DNA from: an uncultured Elusimicrobium sp. | GTDB taxonomy: Bacteria > Elusimicrobiota > Elusimicrobia > Elusimicrobiales > Elusimicrobiaceae | DNA: 64,000 bases | NCBI GenBank assembly: GCA_902797165.1 | Contig: CADBRU010000008.1 | Location: 62,001 to 126,000 of the forward strand | Direction: 5' to 3' | In this document: piece after piece, positions 31,961 through 40,774 of the stretch | Layout: each line of letters opens with the position of its first letter | Numbering within the stretch: position 1 is the first letter of the stretch | Program-made: the position numbers and the translations under genes | Notes under the pieces: generated by a model | Database searches by the model: none | Told to the model about the DNA's origin: nothing | What the model saw: the letters and a program-made list of their open reading frames with translations, nothing else

Positions 31961-33400
31961 ATGAAGAAATACTTGATTCAAACTTTTTGTTTGTTTTTAT
32001 GCTTTGCGCTACTGCTGCAAGGTTGTACTTACAACGGTAAACTTAAACATGATGTCTATCATCACCAAGATTATTCCGATAAAATTGATGCGCGGGTGCT
32101 GGTGATTTCGGATAAATATTATAATTCTACCGTTTGGCTTGACCAAGATTTAATATATTCTTATAACCTTAATGACGGCCTTCCTACGGAAGTGGCAGAT
32201 GCTTTATCTACCTTATTTACGGATGTGAAAGTGGGGGAGTATAAAGACCGTAAAAATTATGATTTTGTAACGGAAATTGAGTATGAGGCACATATCCATA
32301 CCGGGCCGATGGCCATTGATTATGAAGATTTATTGCTTCCTTATTATACGGATAAACCTATTTTAATTACGACGTTAAAATTAACAATTCGTAACCCGAA
32401 AACCGGCTATGCGGTAGCACGGTACAGTCATTCCAGTTATCATATTGTGCCTACTTTTATGAGAGATCCCGGTTTGTTTGCGGCGGGATTGGTTTCGGTG
32501 CTGAGTTTGGGGTTATTATCTCCTTTATATATTCAAGTGCGCGGCAGTAAACTAAGACGTACTTTAGAGCGCGGAATAGAATATGCCTTGTATAAAAATA
32601 TCATGGCGGAAATGAATGAAGACCGTGTAAACTTTGACAAAAATAAATTAATAGAAAATACAAATACACGGGTGGACGACAAATATCTTTCTCTTATGAA
32701 AGCAACCGTTTACATCACAACCGGAGAGGGAATCGGCTCCGGTTTTTTTATTAGTCCGGACGGATATATTGTAACCAATGCCCATGTGCCCGGTAGAAAC
32801 AGAGATGTAGGAGTCGTTTTATACGATGAACGTAACATATTGGATAAAACGGAGCCTGCTGATGAGCCGGATCCGGATGCTATTCGCAACAAAATGCGTT
32901 TTGCCCGCGTGATTAAACGCAATGTCCGACGTGATTTGGCTTTGCTGAAAATGGAAGGGAATAACTTTCCTTATTTGACGTTGGAAACCAATCATAATAA
33001 CTATATGACAGGCAATAAAGTAGTGGCTATCGGCGCCCCCAGAGCCATTGAATGGACCGCTACGGAAGGTATTATTAGTGCGGTGCGAAATGATAACGGA
33101 CGAGAAGTCATCCAAACCGATACCGCCATTAATAACGGCAATAGCGGAGGACCGCTGATTGATTTAAAAACCAAAAAAGTCATAGGTGTAAATAGTTACG
33201 GCCGACGGCCTGAAGCCGAATTAGAAGACCTCAGTAGAGGAGTGGAAGGGTTAAATTTTGCCATATCCTCACTGGAAGTCATGCGTACATTAGGGGTCAA
33301 ACAACCTTTTAATAAACAAGATTTTGCAGATACGGCAGACGTAGAATTGCCCAATGTCCCACAATGGCAGCGAAATTATGTAAAATATAATGAAGATTGA
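31961..33400 (+). CDS. lipoprotein with trypsin-like (HtrA-type) serine protease domain
   Basis: 479 residues. Signal peptide and lipobox: MKKYLIQTFCLFLCFALLLQ, then GC. The N-terminal ~220 residues are an unrecognised domain with one hydrophobic segment near 170-185. The C-terminal protease domain carries the triad: His in GYIVTNAHV, Asp in RRDLALLKM and Ser in NNGNSGGPL. No PDZ domain follows, unlike DegP/DegQ. It probably acts at the envelope on misfolded proteins. A longer in-frame start exists upstream but would spoil the signal peptide; a TATAAT at 31939-31944 leaves only a very short leader. Confidence 0.8.
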   Translation: MKKYLIQTFCLFLCFALLLQGCTYNGKLKHDVYHHQDYSDKIDARVLVISDKYYNSTVWLDQDLIYSYNLNDGLPTEVADALSTLFTDVKVGEYKDRKNYDFVTEIEYEAHIHTGPMAIDYEDLLLPYYTDKPILITTLKLTIRNPKTGYAVARYSHSSYHIVPTFMRDPGLFAAGLVSVLSLGLLSPLYIQVRGSKLRRTLERGIEYALYKNIMAEMNEDRVNFDKNKLIENTNTRVDDKYLSLMKATVYITTGEGIGSGFFISPDGYIVTNAHVPGRNRDVGVVLYDERNILDKTEPADEPDPDAIRNKMRFARVIKRNVRRDLALLKMEGNNFPYLTLETNHNNYMTGNKVVAIGAPRAIEWTATEGIISAVRNDNGREVIQTDTAINNGNSGGPLIDLKTKKVIGVNSYGRRPEAELEDLSRGVEGLNFAISSLEVMRTLGVKQPFNKQDFADTADVELPNVPQWQRNYVKYNED

Positions 33401-33437
33401 AACTGTTTAAATATATCAAAATGAGGTTACTTCTTAT

Positions 33438-33947
33438 ATGAAAAAAACAGTCAAAAAAGTAACAACCAAAAAAGCCGTCCCTACCAAAAAGACGACGGAG
33501 AAAGAATCCCCGATTTTGAAAGATGTTAAACAATTGTATGCTTTCATGCAAGACAATGCAATTGATACCATTGAATATGACCAAAACGGTTTGTATTTGC
33601 GTTTAGTTAAGTCTAAACCCGCCGTTGTGCCGGTGCCGGTAACTAACGGAACTATGGCTTCCGCCAATGGTATGCCGACTGCCACGGTGGCTTCAAATGA
33701 ACAATATAAAGAAGTAATTAAATCTCCTTTGATGGGTATTTTCTTCCGCGGCTCTACACCGAGCGCTCCTCCGTTTGTCAAAGAGGGTGCGGAAGTAAAA
33801 AAAGGGGAAGTCATTTGCTTAATTGAAGCCATGAAGGTATTTAATGAGGTCCGCGCAGAGTTTGATTGCATCATTCAAAAAGTATTAGTGGAAAACGGCA
33901 AACCCATTAAACAAGGGGATGCTTTGTTTGCAATAGAGAGGATTTAA
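33438..33947 (+). CDS. accB: biotin carboxyl carrier protein of acetyl-CoA carboxylase
   Basis: 169 residues. The C-terminal biotinyl domain has IEAMKVFNEV, with the biotin-accepting Lys in EAMK (Val where most have Met). The preceding PLMGIFFRGSTPSAPPFVKEG is typical of AccB, including the thumb region. The first 25 residues are Lys/Thr-rich, a tail like that of the PPDK here. AccB carries carboxybiotin between AccC and AccAD in fatty-acid synthesis. accC, usually next, is not in this window; a winged-helix protein gene follows instead, 2 bases away. Confidence 0.92.
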   Translation: MKKTVKKVTTKKAVPTKKTTEKESPILKDVKQLYAFMQDNAIDTIEYDQNGLYLRLVKSKPAVVPVPVTNGTMASANGMPTATVASNEQYKEVIKSPLMGIFFRGSTPSAPPFVKEGAEVKKGEVICLIEAMKVFNEVRAEFDCIIQKVLVENGKPIKQGDALFAIERI

Positions 33948-33949
33948 TT

Positions 33950-34186
33950 ATGACCCCTTGGCAAGAAATGATACAAGCCTGTTGCGGGCGTATTTTGGAA
34001 TATTTGCAAGATAAAAAAGAGGCTACTTCGTGGCAACTCAAACTGGCATTACATTTGTCCAGTTCCGTGTTATATATTTGTTTAGGTATCTTGCATAATC
34101 AAGGTAAAATCAATTTAGAGGCCGACGGTATTAATTACAAAGTGTCACTGCCTAATCCGGATATACAGCAACAAAATCCTTTCTAA
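33950..34186 (+). CDS. small winged-helix protein (DUF2582-like)
   Basis: 78 residues with a winged-helix pattern: a helix RILEYLQDKKEATSWQLKLAL, a recognition-type helix HLSSSVLYICLGILHNQGKI, and a short beta wing. This resembles the small stand-alone wHTH domain of the DUF2582 type. DNA binding is plausible but untested. It is 2 bases downstream of accB and ahead of a terminator, so the two genes form an operon; a role in regulating biotin or fatty acid genes would be guesswork. Confidence 0.65.
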   Translation: MTPWQEMIQACCGRILEYLQDKKEATSWQLKLALHLSSSVLYICLGILHNQGKINLEADGINYKVSLPNPDIQQQNPF

Positions 34187-34200
34187 ATTGATGTGATTTT

Positions 34201-34231
34201 AAAACCCCACAATGTGCTTGTGGGGTTTTTC
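34201..34231 (+). terminator. terminator after accB operon
   Basis: AAAACCCCAC (34201-34210) pairs with GTGGGGTTTT, 9-base loop, T5 run. Confidence 0.85.
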
Positions 34232-34349
34232 ATTTGGCAAATTAAGCAGATGACTGGGTGAACTTGTGATTTTTACAAAAAGTAGGAATATGTAAATTTT
34301 GTCCGATCTGCTGAGATATTTCCCCGTAAAATTAGTAAAATATACATAT

Positions 34350-36689
34350 ATGGCTAGATCTAGATATTCATATACATATAAAAGATCAAAAAAGAAAACC
34401 AAAAAACAATCTTCGGTGCGGTGGCTGAGTTCTGCGCTCTACATTTTAGGGTTTGCTATAGACGCATGGCTGTTTGCCATTTTGTGGTTTAACTTTTCCA
34501 AGGGAAACGCCGGAGATATCGTTTGCCAATACCTCTACCAAATATTTGGCCAAAGTGCGGCTTTAATTCCACTGTTAATGACGTATTGGCTGATTCGCAG
34601 TGTTATTAAAAAGACGGGGGCCTTTTTCTTTTTCTTAATCGGTGCCGTAATTACATTATCTGCTTTTTCCGGTGTACTTACGATGTTAAAATTAATTTTC
34701 ACCGATTCCCAAATCAATGGGGGACTGGTAGGGGAGAAATTATTTTATTTCTTTGAGGGAATCGTCGGTAAAGTAGGGGCTTCTTTATTCTCTATTGCTT
34801 TGTTGCTGGTGGGGGGAAATCTATTAATCTCTATTCCGTGGAAAGTAGTGATTGAAAAAACAGTAGAGTTTTTGCACAATGATTTCCAAAATTGGATTGA
34901 AGCCCGAGCGGAATTGAAAGAAAAAGTGAAAGAAGCCAAGCAAGAGATGAAACAATCCAAGGGTGCTAAAGAAGAAACGGAAAGTGAAACTACGCAAGAA
35001 ACGGAAGATGATTCTTCTCCTCGTAAACCCACTATTTATCGTCCGAACACTCAAATAAAAGCCCCGGTGGCGGGACTGGTCAAAGAAGTCCCTCACGCCA
35101 AAAAAGCAGCCCCGGCCGAAGAGTCCAAACCGGCGGAAGAAGAACCGCAAGATACGCCCGAGCGCAAACCGTTTGATCCGGCTACTTTTCAGTTGCCGTC
35201 TTTAGATTTGTTAACAGATCCTTCTAATAACGGTATCGTAGGCCCCTCCGACGAAGAAATCGAAAGAGCCACGCAACATTTGGAAAGAACGTTGCAAAAT
35301 TTCGGTGTGGGGGCGCATGTAACCGGTGTTTCACCCGGTCCGGTAGTTACCCGTTATGAAATTTTGCCCGATGCCGGTGTCAAAATGTCCACCATTACAG
35401 CTTTGACGCAGGATATTCAAGCCAGTATGCAAGCGCGCTCTATCCGCGTGCAAGCCCCTATCCCGGGTAAAAATACCATGGGTTTTGAAATACCCAATGC
35501 TAACTCCGTAACGGTTACGATGAAAGAAATTTTACAATCTCCCGTTTATGCCTCCTCTAAGGCAATTTTACCGATTGCGCTTGGACGCCATGCCAACGGG
35601 GATCCGGCTGCTACCGTTGCCGAAAAATGGCCGCATATTTTAATTGCCGGCGCTACCAACAGCGGTAAATCTATTTGTTTACATACAATCATCATGTCCT
35701 TGCTGTTTAAGCATAAACCCGACGAAGTTAAATTCTTGATGATTGACCCCAAACGGGTGGAATTGACTTTATACGAAGGTATCCCGTATTTATACGATCC
35801 GAAAACTTCTTGTGATGATGCAGATATTATTACCCAGCCGGCAGATGCCGCTAAGTCACTGCAAATGCTTGTTAAAGTCATGGAAAAACGCTTAGATATG
35901 TGTCAGTTAGCCAAGGTTAAAAATATCGAAGGGTATAACGCTTGGGCTAAGAAAAATAATGAAGAAAAAATGTTCTACGTCTTTGTTATTATCGACGAAA
36001 TGGCTGATTTGATGTTACAAACCAAAGCCTCTGTAGAAGATTCCATTCAGCGTTTGGCACAAATGGGCCGCGCTATGGGTATCCACTTGATTTTATGTAC
36101 GCAGCGCCCGTCCGTAAAAGTAGTAACGGGTATCATTAAAGCCAATATGCCTTCACGTATTGCTTTGCAAGTGGCATCCGGTATTGATTCCAAGGTTATT
36201 TTGGACTCAGTCGGTGCGGAAAACTTGCTCGGTCGCGGAGATATGTTGCTATTAGATTCTTCCAGTCAAACGCCGCTTCGTATCCAAGGAGCGTATGTGT
36301 CGCCGGAAGAAATACAATCGGTGGCCGATTTCTTACGCGCGCAAGGCGGTCCGGATTATCCGGTGCAAATTATGGAAGACCACAGCGCCACCCTACGCCC
36401 GCAAGACGGACTGGGTACTTCTCCGGAAGAATTATTACAGGCTTTACGTTTGATTATGGAGCGCAAGCGTGTATCGCAAGATTTACTGAAAGCCAATTTC
36501 GGTTCGTCTGCCCGTGCTACAAATATCTTGAGTGTGCTTGAAATGAAAGGTTTTATTTCCAAACCGGAAGGTTCAAACCGTTGGGAAATTCATTATGAGA
36601 TGATTCAAGAACAAATCACGGCTTTGGAAAACCGGGAACTGGATAAATATGCCGAAGAGGATACGGAATATGAAACCGTTTATAAATAG
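34350..36689 (+). CDS. ftsK: DNA translocase FtsK
   Basis: 779 residues. A basic N-terminus, four transmembrane helices (roughly residues 30-185), a short Glu/Lys linker, then the alpha/beta motor with Walker A GATNSGKS, Walker B VFVIIDEMADLM and LCTQRPSVKVVTG. The C-terminal gamma winged helix (RVSQDLLKANFGSSARATNILSVLEMKGFI) recognises KOPS-type sequences. FtsK clears chromosome ends from the septum and activates XerCD at dif. I prefer the ATG at 34350, which gives a basic start; an upstream in-frame TTG at 34299 is possible. Its end overlaps the LolA-like gene by 20 bases. Confidence 0.95.
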   Translation: MARSRYSYTYKRSKKKTKKQSSVRWLSSALYILGFAIDAWLFAILWFNFSKGNAGDIVCQYLYQIFGQSAALIPLLMTYWLIRSVIKKTGAFFFFLIGAVITLSAFSGVLTMLKLIFTDSQINGGLVGEKLFYFFEGIVGKVGASLFSIALLLVGGNLLISIPWKVVIEKTVEFLHNDFQNWIEARAELKEKVKEAKQEMKQSKGAKEETESETTQETEDDSSPRKPTIYRPNTQIKAPVAGLVKEVPHAKKAAPAEESKPAEEEPQDTPERKPFDPATFQLPSLDLLTDPSNNGIVGPSDEEIERATQHLERTLQNFGVGAHVTGVSPGPVVTRYEILPDAGVKMSTITALTQDIQASMQARSIRVQAPIPGKNTMGFEIPNANSVTVTMKEILQSPVYASSKAILPIALGRHANGDPAATVAEKWPHILIAGATNSGKSICLHTIIMSLLFKHKPDEVKFLMIDPKRVELTLYEGIPYLYDPKTSCDDADIITQPADAAKSLQMLVKVMEKRLDMCQLAKVKNIEGYNAWAKKNNEEKMFYVFVIIDEMADLMLQTKASVEDSIQRLAQMGRAMGIHLILCTQRPSVKVVTGIIKANMPSRIALQVASGIDSKVILDSVGAENLLGRGDMLLLDSSSQTPLRIQGAYVSPEEIQSVADFLRAQGGPDYPVQIMEDHSATLRPQDGLGTSPEELLQALRLIMERKRVSQDLLKANFGSSARATNILSVLEMKGFISKPEGSNRWEIHYEMIQEQITALENRELDKYAEEDTEYETVYK

Positions 36690-37314
36690 TTTGATTGGTA
36701 TTGCTTTGGTGGGCTTATCGGTAGCAGTGTATGCAGATGAGCCGGTGGCTTCGGCCCCGCAAAATACCAAAGATTATGTGGCTTGTTTCGGGGAATGGGA
36801 TACGCATTTACATACCTTGCAAACCTATTTTGTGCAAACCACCGAATATGACGGCACGCCTATCAGCACCTCGGAAGGTCGTATTTATTACCAGCAAAAC
36901 GGTCCGAAATTGCGTTTAGACACGTTAGAAAACAAAGTGCCTACGCAAACCGCTTTAACGGATAAAAAACAAATCTACGTTTTAGATGAAAAAGGCAAAG
37001 AAATAACCAAAGTTTCTTGGAATGAATGGCTACTGGGGCAACCCAATCAGGCTTTGTTTGACTTCGGAAATTATACGCAACTTTTGCAGAAGCACACCGT
37101 TTTGGTACAAGAAATCGGCACAAAAACAGTTACGCTGCGTTTATCTCCGAAACAAACCGGTGATAATTACACGTTGTATGTCCGCATAGATAAGGAAACT
37201 TGTTTTCCGCAGAGCATTACCATTGAATCGGACTTAATGCAGACAAAGGCCACTTTATCGAATACAAAAGTAAATGCCGCTTTACCAAAAGATTTATTCA
37301 AAGGACTCAAATAA
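36670..37314 (+). CDS. LolA-like outer-membrane lipoprotein carrier
   Basis: 214 residues. Signal peptide MKPFINSLIGIALVGLSVAVYA, then a beta-rich domain with the LolA pattern: LQTYFVQTTEYDGTPISTSEGRIYYQQNGPKLRLD and later YTLYVRIDKETCFPQSITIES. LolA ferries lipoproteins across the periplasm. Its position directly after ftsK (as in many proteobacteria) supports the call. The start overlaps the ftsK 3' end. Distant homologues bind other lipids, so a strict Lol role is not certain. Confidence 0.8.
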   Translation: MKPFINSLIGIALVGLSVAVYADEPVASAPQNTKDYVACFGEWDTHLHTLQTYFVQTTEYDGTPISTSEGRIYYQQNGPKLRLDTLENKVPTQTALTDKKQIYVLDEKGKEITKVSWNEWLLGQPNQALFDFGNYTQLLQKHTVLVQEIGTKTVTLRLSPKQTGDNYTLYVRIDKETCFPQSITIESDLMQTKATLSNTKVNAALPKDLFKGLK

Positions 37315-37315
37315 T

Positions 37316-37942
37316 ATGATGACATTGGCTAATAAAATTACTTTAACCCGCGCAGCCCTTTCCATTGTAATGTTTATTTTTATTCTGCTACCTTTCGGGT
37401 GGTCGCGTTTTACCGCTACGGTAATTTTTATTGTGGCGGCTTCTACCGACTGGGTAGATGGCAAAATTGCCCGTGAAACAAATACCATTACTCCGTTTGG
37501 GGCTATTGTAGATCCGTTTGTAGATAAAATTTTGGTGGCGGCTGCTTTGTTTGCTTTTGTGGGTATTAAAGAATTAGATGTGCCTATTTGGGCCGTTTTC
37601 TTTATTTTGCTGCGTGAACTAATGATTTCTACCTTGCGTGTCATTGCGGCCTTGGAAGGCAAGGTTATGGCGGCGGAACGGTGGGGGAAATTTAAAACCG
37701 TGATTCAAATGGTAGCGGTAGGCACGATTTTCTTTGTACTGGATGTATATCATTTGTCCCATTTATTAAGCGGAATGCCGCAGAAAGTATGTCAAATTAT
37801 TTTCTTAACGTTGCAGCAGGTCCCGTATGCGATTACGGCCATTGCGGCGGTAATTACGTGGCTGAGTGCTATTTCGTATTTAAAGAATAATTGGGAACTA
37901 CTCAAGAAATCGTGGAGTTTGCCGTATGCAACGCATCATTAA
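37316..37942 (+). CDS. pgsA: CDP-diacylglycerol--glycerol-3-phosphate 3-phosphatidyltransferase
   Basis: 208 residues, multi-spanning. The CDP-alcohol phosphotransferase motif is complete: DGKIARETNTITPFGAIVDP followed by FVDK, fitting DGx2ARx8Gx3Dx3D. PgsA makes phosphatidylglycerophosphate, the committed step to phosphatidylglycerol. Two ATG codons in tandem begin it; AAGGA precedes. It overlaps pgpA by 17 bases, and together the two genes complete phosphatidylglycerol synthesis. Confidence 0.92.
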   Translation: MMTLANKITLTRAALSIVMFIFILLPFGWSRFTATVIFIVAASTDWVDGKIARETNTITPFGAIVDPFVDKILVAAALFAFVGIKELDVPIWAVFFILLRELMISTLRVIAALEGKVMAAERWGKFKTVIQMVAVGTIFFVLDVYHLSHLLSGMPQKVCQIIFLTLQQVPYAITAIAAVITWLSAISYLKNNWELLKKSWSLPYATHH

Positions 37943-38414
37943 TGCACTTGCCAGCGGACTATACATCAGTTATTTACCGGCGCTCATTATTCCGTTCAAA
38001 AAAAACACAGGTGCCGGGTTTTTAGGAACTTTACTTGCGGTTCCTTTTGTATTTTTATTGCCGACGGATTTTATTTTATATTTGGTCTTTTTATTAGTTT
38101 TTTGGGTGGCAAGCGTGTGGATATGCGCCAAGGCCAAATTGCCGGGGAAATATCAGGGCCACGATAACCCTAAAATCGTATTGGATGAAATGGCCGGTTA
38201 TTTTACGGCTATGATGTTTTTGCCGCATACATGGCCGTTTATAATAGCGGCTTTTGTATTGTTTAGAACCTTTGATACATTGAAACCTTGGCCTGTGAGT
38301 CACTTTGACCGCATCCCGAATGCTTTTGGGGTCGTGTTTGACGACGTGGCAGCCGGCTTGATGGTCAATATCTTGATACAGATTTTTATCATTGTAACTC
38401 GCGCAGGAATGTAA
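37926..38414 (+). CDS. pgpA: phosphatidylglycerophosphatase A
   Basis: 162 residues with several membrane segments. Signature: HDNPKIVLDEMAGYFTAMMF, FRTFDTLKPWPVSHFDRIP and GVVFDDVAAGL, the acidic PgpA active-site pattern. It dephosphorylates phosphatidylglycerophosphate to phosphatidylglycerol. The reading frame starts inside the end of pgsA, which indicates coupling. Confidence 0.9.
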   Translation: MQRIINALASGLYISYLPALIIPFKKNTGAGFLGTLLAVPFVFLLPTDFILYLVFLLVFWVASVWICAKAKLPGKYQGHDNPKIVLDEMAGYFTAMMFLPHTWPFIIAAFVLFRTFDTLKPWPVSHFDRIPNAFGVVFDDVAAGLMVNILIQIFIIVTRAGM

Positions 38415-38486
38415 ATAGCATTGTTGCGCTTGCGGTAAAATATTACCGCCGAATAAAATTTAAAAATTAATTAAGGAGACAAACTT

Positions 38487-39125
38487 ATGGAATTTAGCAG
38501 TATGACAAATATAAAGGAATTAATTGCCGCCGGTGGGCCGGTATTGATTCTACTCATGATATTATCCGTCTATTCGTTAGCGGTTATTTTAGAACGTTTT
38601 TTCAAATTTCGTCACAGTATCGGGGTTTCCCGCAAATTGATTTCTTTTTGCTTGCATCCTATTCATTCCGACAATTATGATAAAGTAAAAGATGCTTGTT
38701 TACGTCCTATGACCAAAGATACACCGGCTTCCAATGTAATTTTGGCATTACTGGCCAAAATGGACCGCAGTAAAGCCGAACAAAAAGAAATTGCCGATTC
38801 TATAATTGATTGGGAAATTACCAAATTACAACGCAAATTGACAATCTTGGGTACATTGGGCAGTATTACTCCGTTTATCGGTTTGTTTGGAACAGTTATC
38901 GGCGTTATTCACGCGTTTAAAGACTTGGCCGGAGCAACGGCTTCTGCCGGCGGGGCCTCTATTGTGGCGGCCGGTATTGCAGAGGCCTTGATTAACACAG
39001 CAGCCGGTTTGTTTGTGGCTATTCCGGCAGTTATTGCGTACAACTATTTTCTGTCTAAAACCAATTATTTTAGTAAAGAGTTAGAAACGATTGCTAACGA
39101 GATAATTTTCCAACAACGTGGGTAA
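38487..39125 (+). CDS. exbB: ExbB/TolQ-family proton channel protein
   Basis: 212 residues, three transmembrane helices. The first hydrophobic segment is GGPVLILLMILSVYSLAVIL; the C-terminal pair includes LGTLGSITPFIGLFGTVIGVI and ALINTAAGLFVAIPAVIAYN, the family's core. With ExbD it forms the proton-driven motor that energises TonB- or TolA-type partners. AAGGAG precedes the start. Order exbB-exbD-tonB-like favours the ExbB reading, although TolQ cannot be excluded. Confidence 0.88.
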   Translation: MEFSSMTNIKELIAAGGPVLILLMILSVYSLAVILERFFKFRHSIGVSRKLISFCLHPIHSDNYDKVKDACLRPMTKDTPASNVILALLAKMDRSKAEQKEIADSIIDWEITKLQRKLTILGTLGSITPFIGLFGTVIGVIHAFKDLAGATASAGGASIVAAGIAEALINTAAGLFVAIPAVIAYNYFLSKTNYFSKELETIANEIIFQQRG

Positions 39126-39127
39126 TT

Positions 39128-39529
39128 ATGGCGCATAAACAAAGAACAGTCATGGCTGATATTAACATGGTGCCGTTTATCGACATCACGTTGATTTTAT
39201 TGATTATCTTTATGGTGATGAGTCCTTTGCTGGTACAAATGCAAATGAACGTAGATTTGCCCAAATCAAACGCTATTAATACAACGGCAGAGGATGATGT
39301 AATTCGTATCGAAGTACAAAAAGACGGTACGATCCGTATTGAAACGCAAACCTATACCCTGAAAAATTTAGAAAAAGAGTTAGTCTTGCGTATGGGAAAG
39401 GCTAATAAAAAAACCATTTTGGTAGAGGCGGATAAATCCGTCCCTATACAAACCGTAGTAGATGTTTTTGATATAGCCAAAAAATTAGGAGCAGCCAAAT
39501 TAGGTATTGGTGTTCTTTCTAAAAACTAA
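39128..39529 (+). CDS. exbD: ExbD/TolR-family protein
   Basis: 133 residues, one transmembrane helix. It begins with a short basic N-terminus, then ADINMVPFIDITLILLIIFMVMSPLL with the conserved membrane Asp, and a periplasmic domain with ILVEADKSVPIQTVVDVFDIAKKLG. It is the ExbB partner; the Asp carries protons. It starts 2 bases after exbB and overlaps the TonB-like gene by one base. Confidence 0.9.
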   Translation: MAHKQRTVMADINMVPFIDITLILLIIFMVMSPLLVQMQMNVDLPKSNAINTTAEDDVIRIEVQKDGTIRIETQTYTLKNLEKELVLRMGKANKKTILVEADKSVPIQTVVDVFDIAKKLGAAKLGIGVLSKN

Positions 39530-40260
39530 TGAACCGATATTTTGCTTTATCTTGTATTTTGCATTTGGTGCTGGCCTTAACTGTAGTGTTTGTGATGGAT
39601 TCTGCCAAAAAAGAGTCCAAAACCACCTACACCATTGATTTTATAGGCAGCAGCAAAGTCGTGGCTATGCAAAATCAAGCCGTCGCCGCTCAACCGGAAA
39701 CTCCGCCGGCCGCACCTAAAGAAGAGGCTCCGAAGGAAGAACCTAAACCGGTTAAGAAGGCAGAAACAAAAAAAGCCCCCAAAGTGTATGATTCCAAATC
39801 GGAGATTTCCGCCGAAAAACAAAAGAAGAAAAAAGAGACCCCCAAACCTGAGCCGTTGGCGGCGCCCAGTGTTCTGGATGAAGCGGAAAATAATGCCTCT
39901 AAAGATACCGCGGCAAGCACTCCGATGGATGACGGAGAAGGTGCTTTTGAAGGGGGAAATATTCAAACCGATTTTGCCACTTTTCCATATCCGTGGTATA
40001 TCACACAAGTACGTAATAGTTTGTGGAGCGAGTGGGAAAAACGTCGACCGGCCGGAGTAACCTTGCGGGCTTTGATTAGTTTTGCAATTGACCGGGAAGG
40101 AAAAATTAAAAATTTGAAAATAGAAAACTCTTCCAACGACGATAGTTTCGATTTTTCTGCGAAATCAGCCGTTATTAATGCAGGGCCGTTTCCGCCGCTT
40201 CCGATGTTGTATGAAAAGGATGAACTGACGGTAACGGTAGAATTTAAACAGGAGAAATAA
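39529..40260 (+). CDS. TonB-like energy transducer
   Basis: 243 residues. One N-terminal membrane helix (about 5-24), a long Pro/Glu/Lys/Ala-rich spacer (about 48-130) typical of TonB and TolA, and a small C-terminal domain with PWYITQVRNSLWSEWEKRRPAG and ISFAIDREGKIKNLKIENSSNDDSFD, a TonB C-terminal-like fold. It would span the periplasm and couple ExbBD to outer-membrane receptors or to the Tol-Pal system. No receptor gene is present nearby. Confidence 0.82.
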   Translation: MNRYFALSCILHLVLALTVVFVMDSAKKESKTTYTIDFIGSSKVVAMQNQAVAAQPETPPAAPKEEAPKEEPKPVKKAETKKAPKVYDSKSEISAEKQKKKKETPKPEPLAAPSVLDEAENNASKDTAASTPMDDGEGAFEGGNIQTDFATFPYPWYITQVRNSLWSEWEKRRPAGVTLRALISFAIDREGKIKNLKIENSSNDDSFDFSAKSAVINAGPFPPLPMLYEKDELTVTVEFKQEK

Positions 40261-40261
40261 T

Positions 40262-40774
40262 ATGACAGGATGGCAACGATTCTTTTTGTTGTTTTTGATG
40301 TCCATAGCGCTTTTAATTTGCTTTCCGCAATACGGAGATGACGGAAAAATATTCTTGGCTTTGGCTTTTATTTTATGGACCAGTATTATTATATTCTTTA
40401 CCGTTATTATGAATTTGCTGGCTATTGTAAAAGTAGATTTCTTACATCGTTTGTTTAGTTTAATGTTACTGATTGTGATGGCCGCGTCGTTACTATATTA
40501 TTTCCCGTTAGAAGGAGACGAAACCCCTTACATTCGTCTGAAAAATAAAGAGTGGCCCACCAAAGAAGACATGCAACGGGGTGCCAAACGATTAACTTTC
40601 TCATATGATTTTGTAAACAAAGGTACAAAACAAAACCACCCGTTAAAGGACCAAATGGATACAGTTTCTAAAATTAAAAAGCGGGTAGAAGATAAAGTAC
40701 AAGAACAAATCGATAGTTTCAACATTGTCATCGAAGATGAGGAAGAAGAAGAAAATACCGAGGAAAAAGAATGA
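40262..40774 (+). CDS. hypothetical membrane protein
   Basis: 170 residues, no family recognised. Three hydrophobic segments (about 5-20, 28-55 and 60-80) are followed by a hydrophilic C-terminal half ending in an acidic run of Glu and Asp. It starts 1 base after the TonB-like stop and overlaps the next gene by 4 bases, so it belongs to the exbB-exbD-tonB operon and may be an accessory of that motor; this is context only. Confidence 0.65.
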   Translation: MTGWQRFFLLFLMSIALLICFPQYGDDGKIFLALAFILWTSIIIFFTVIMNLLAIVKVDFLHRLFSLMLLIVMAASLLYYFPLEGDETPYIRLKNKEWPTKEDMQRGAKRLTFSYDFVNKGTKQNHPLKDQMDTVSKIKKRVEDKVQEQIDSFNIVIEDEEEEENTEEKE

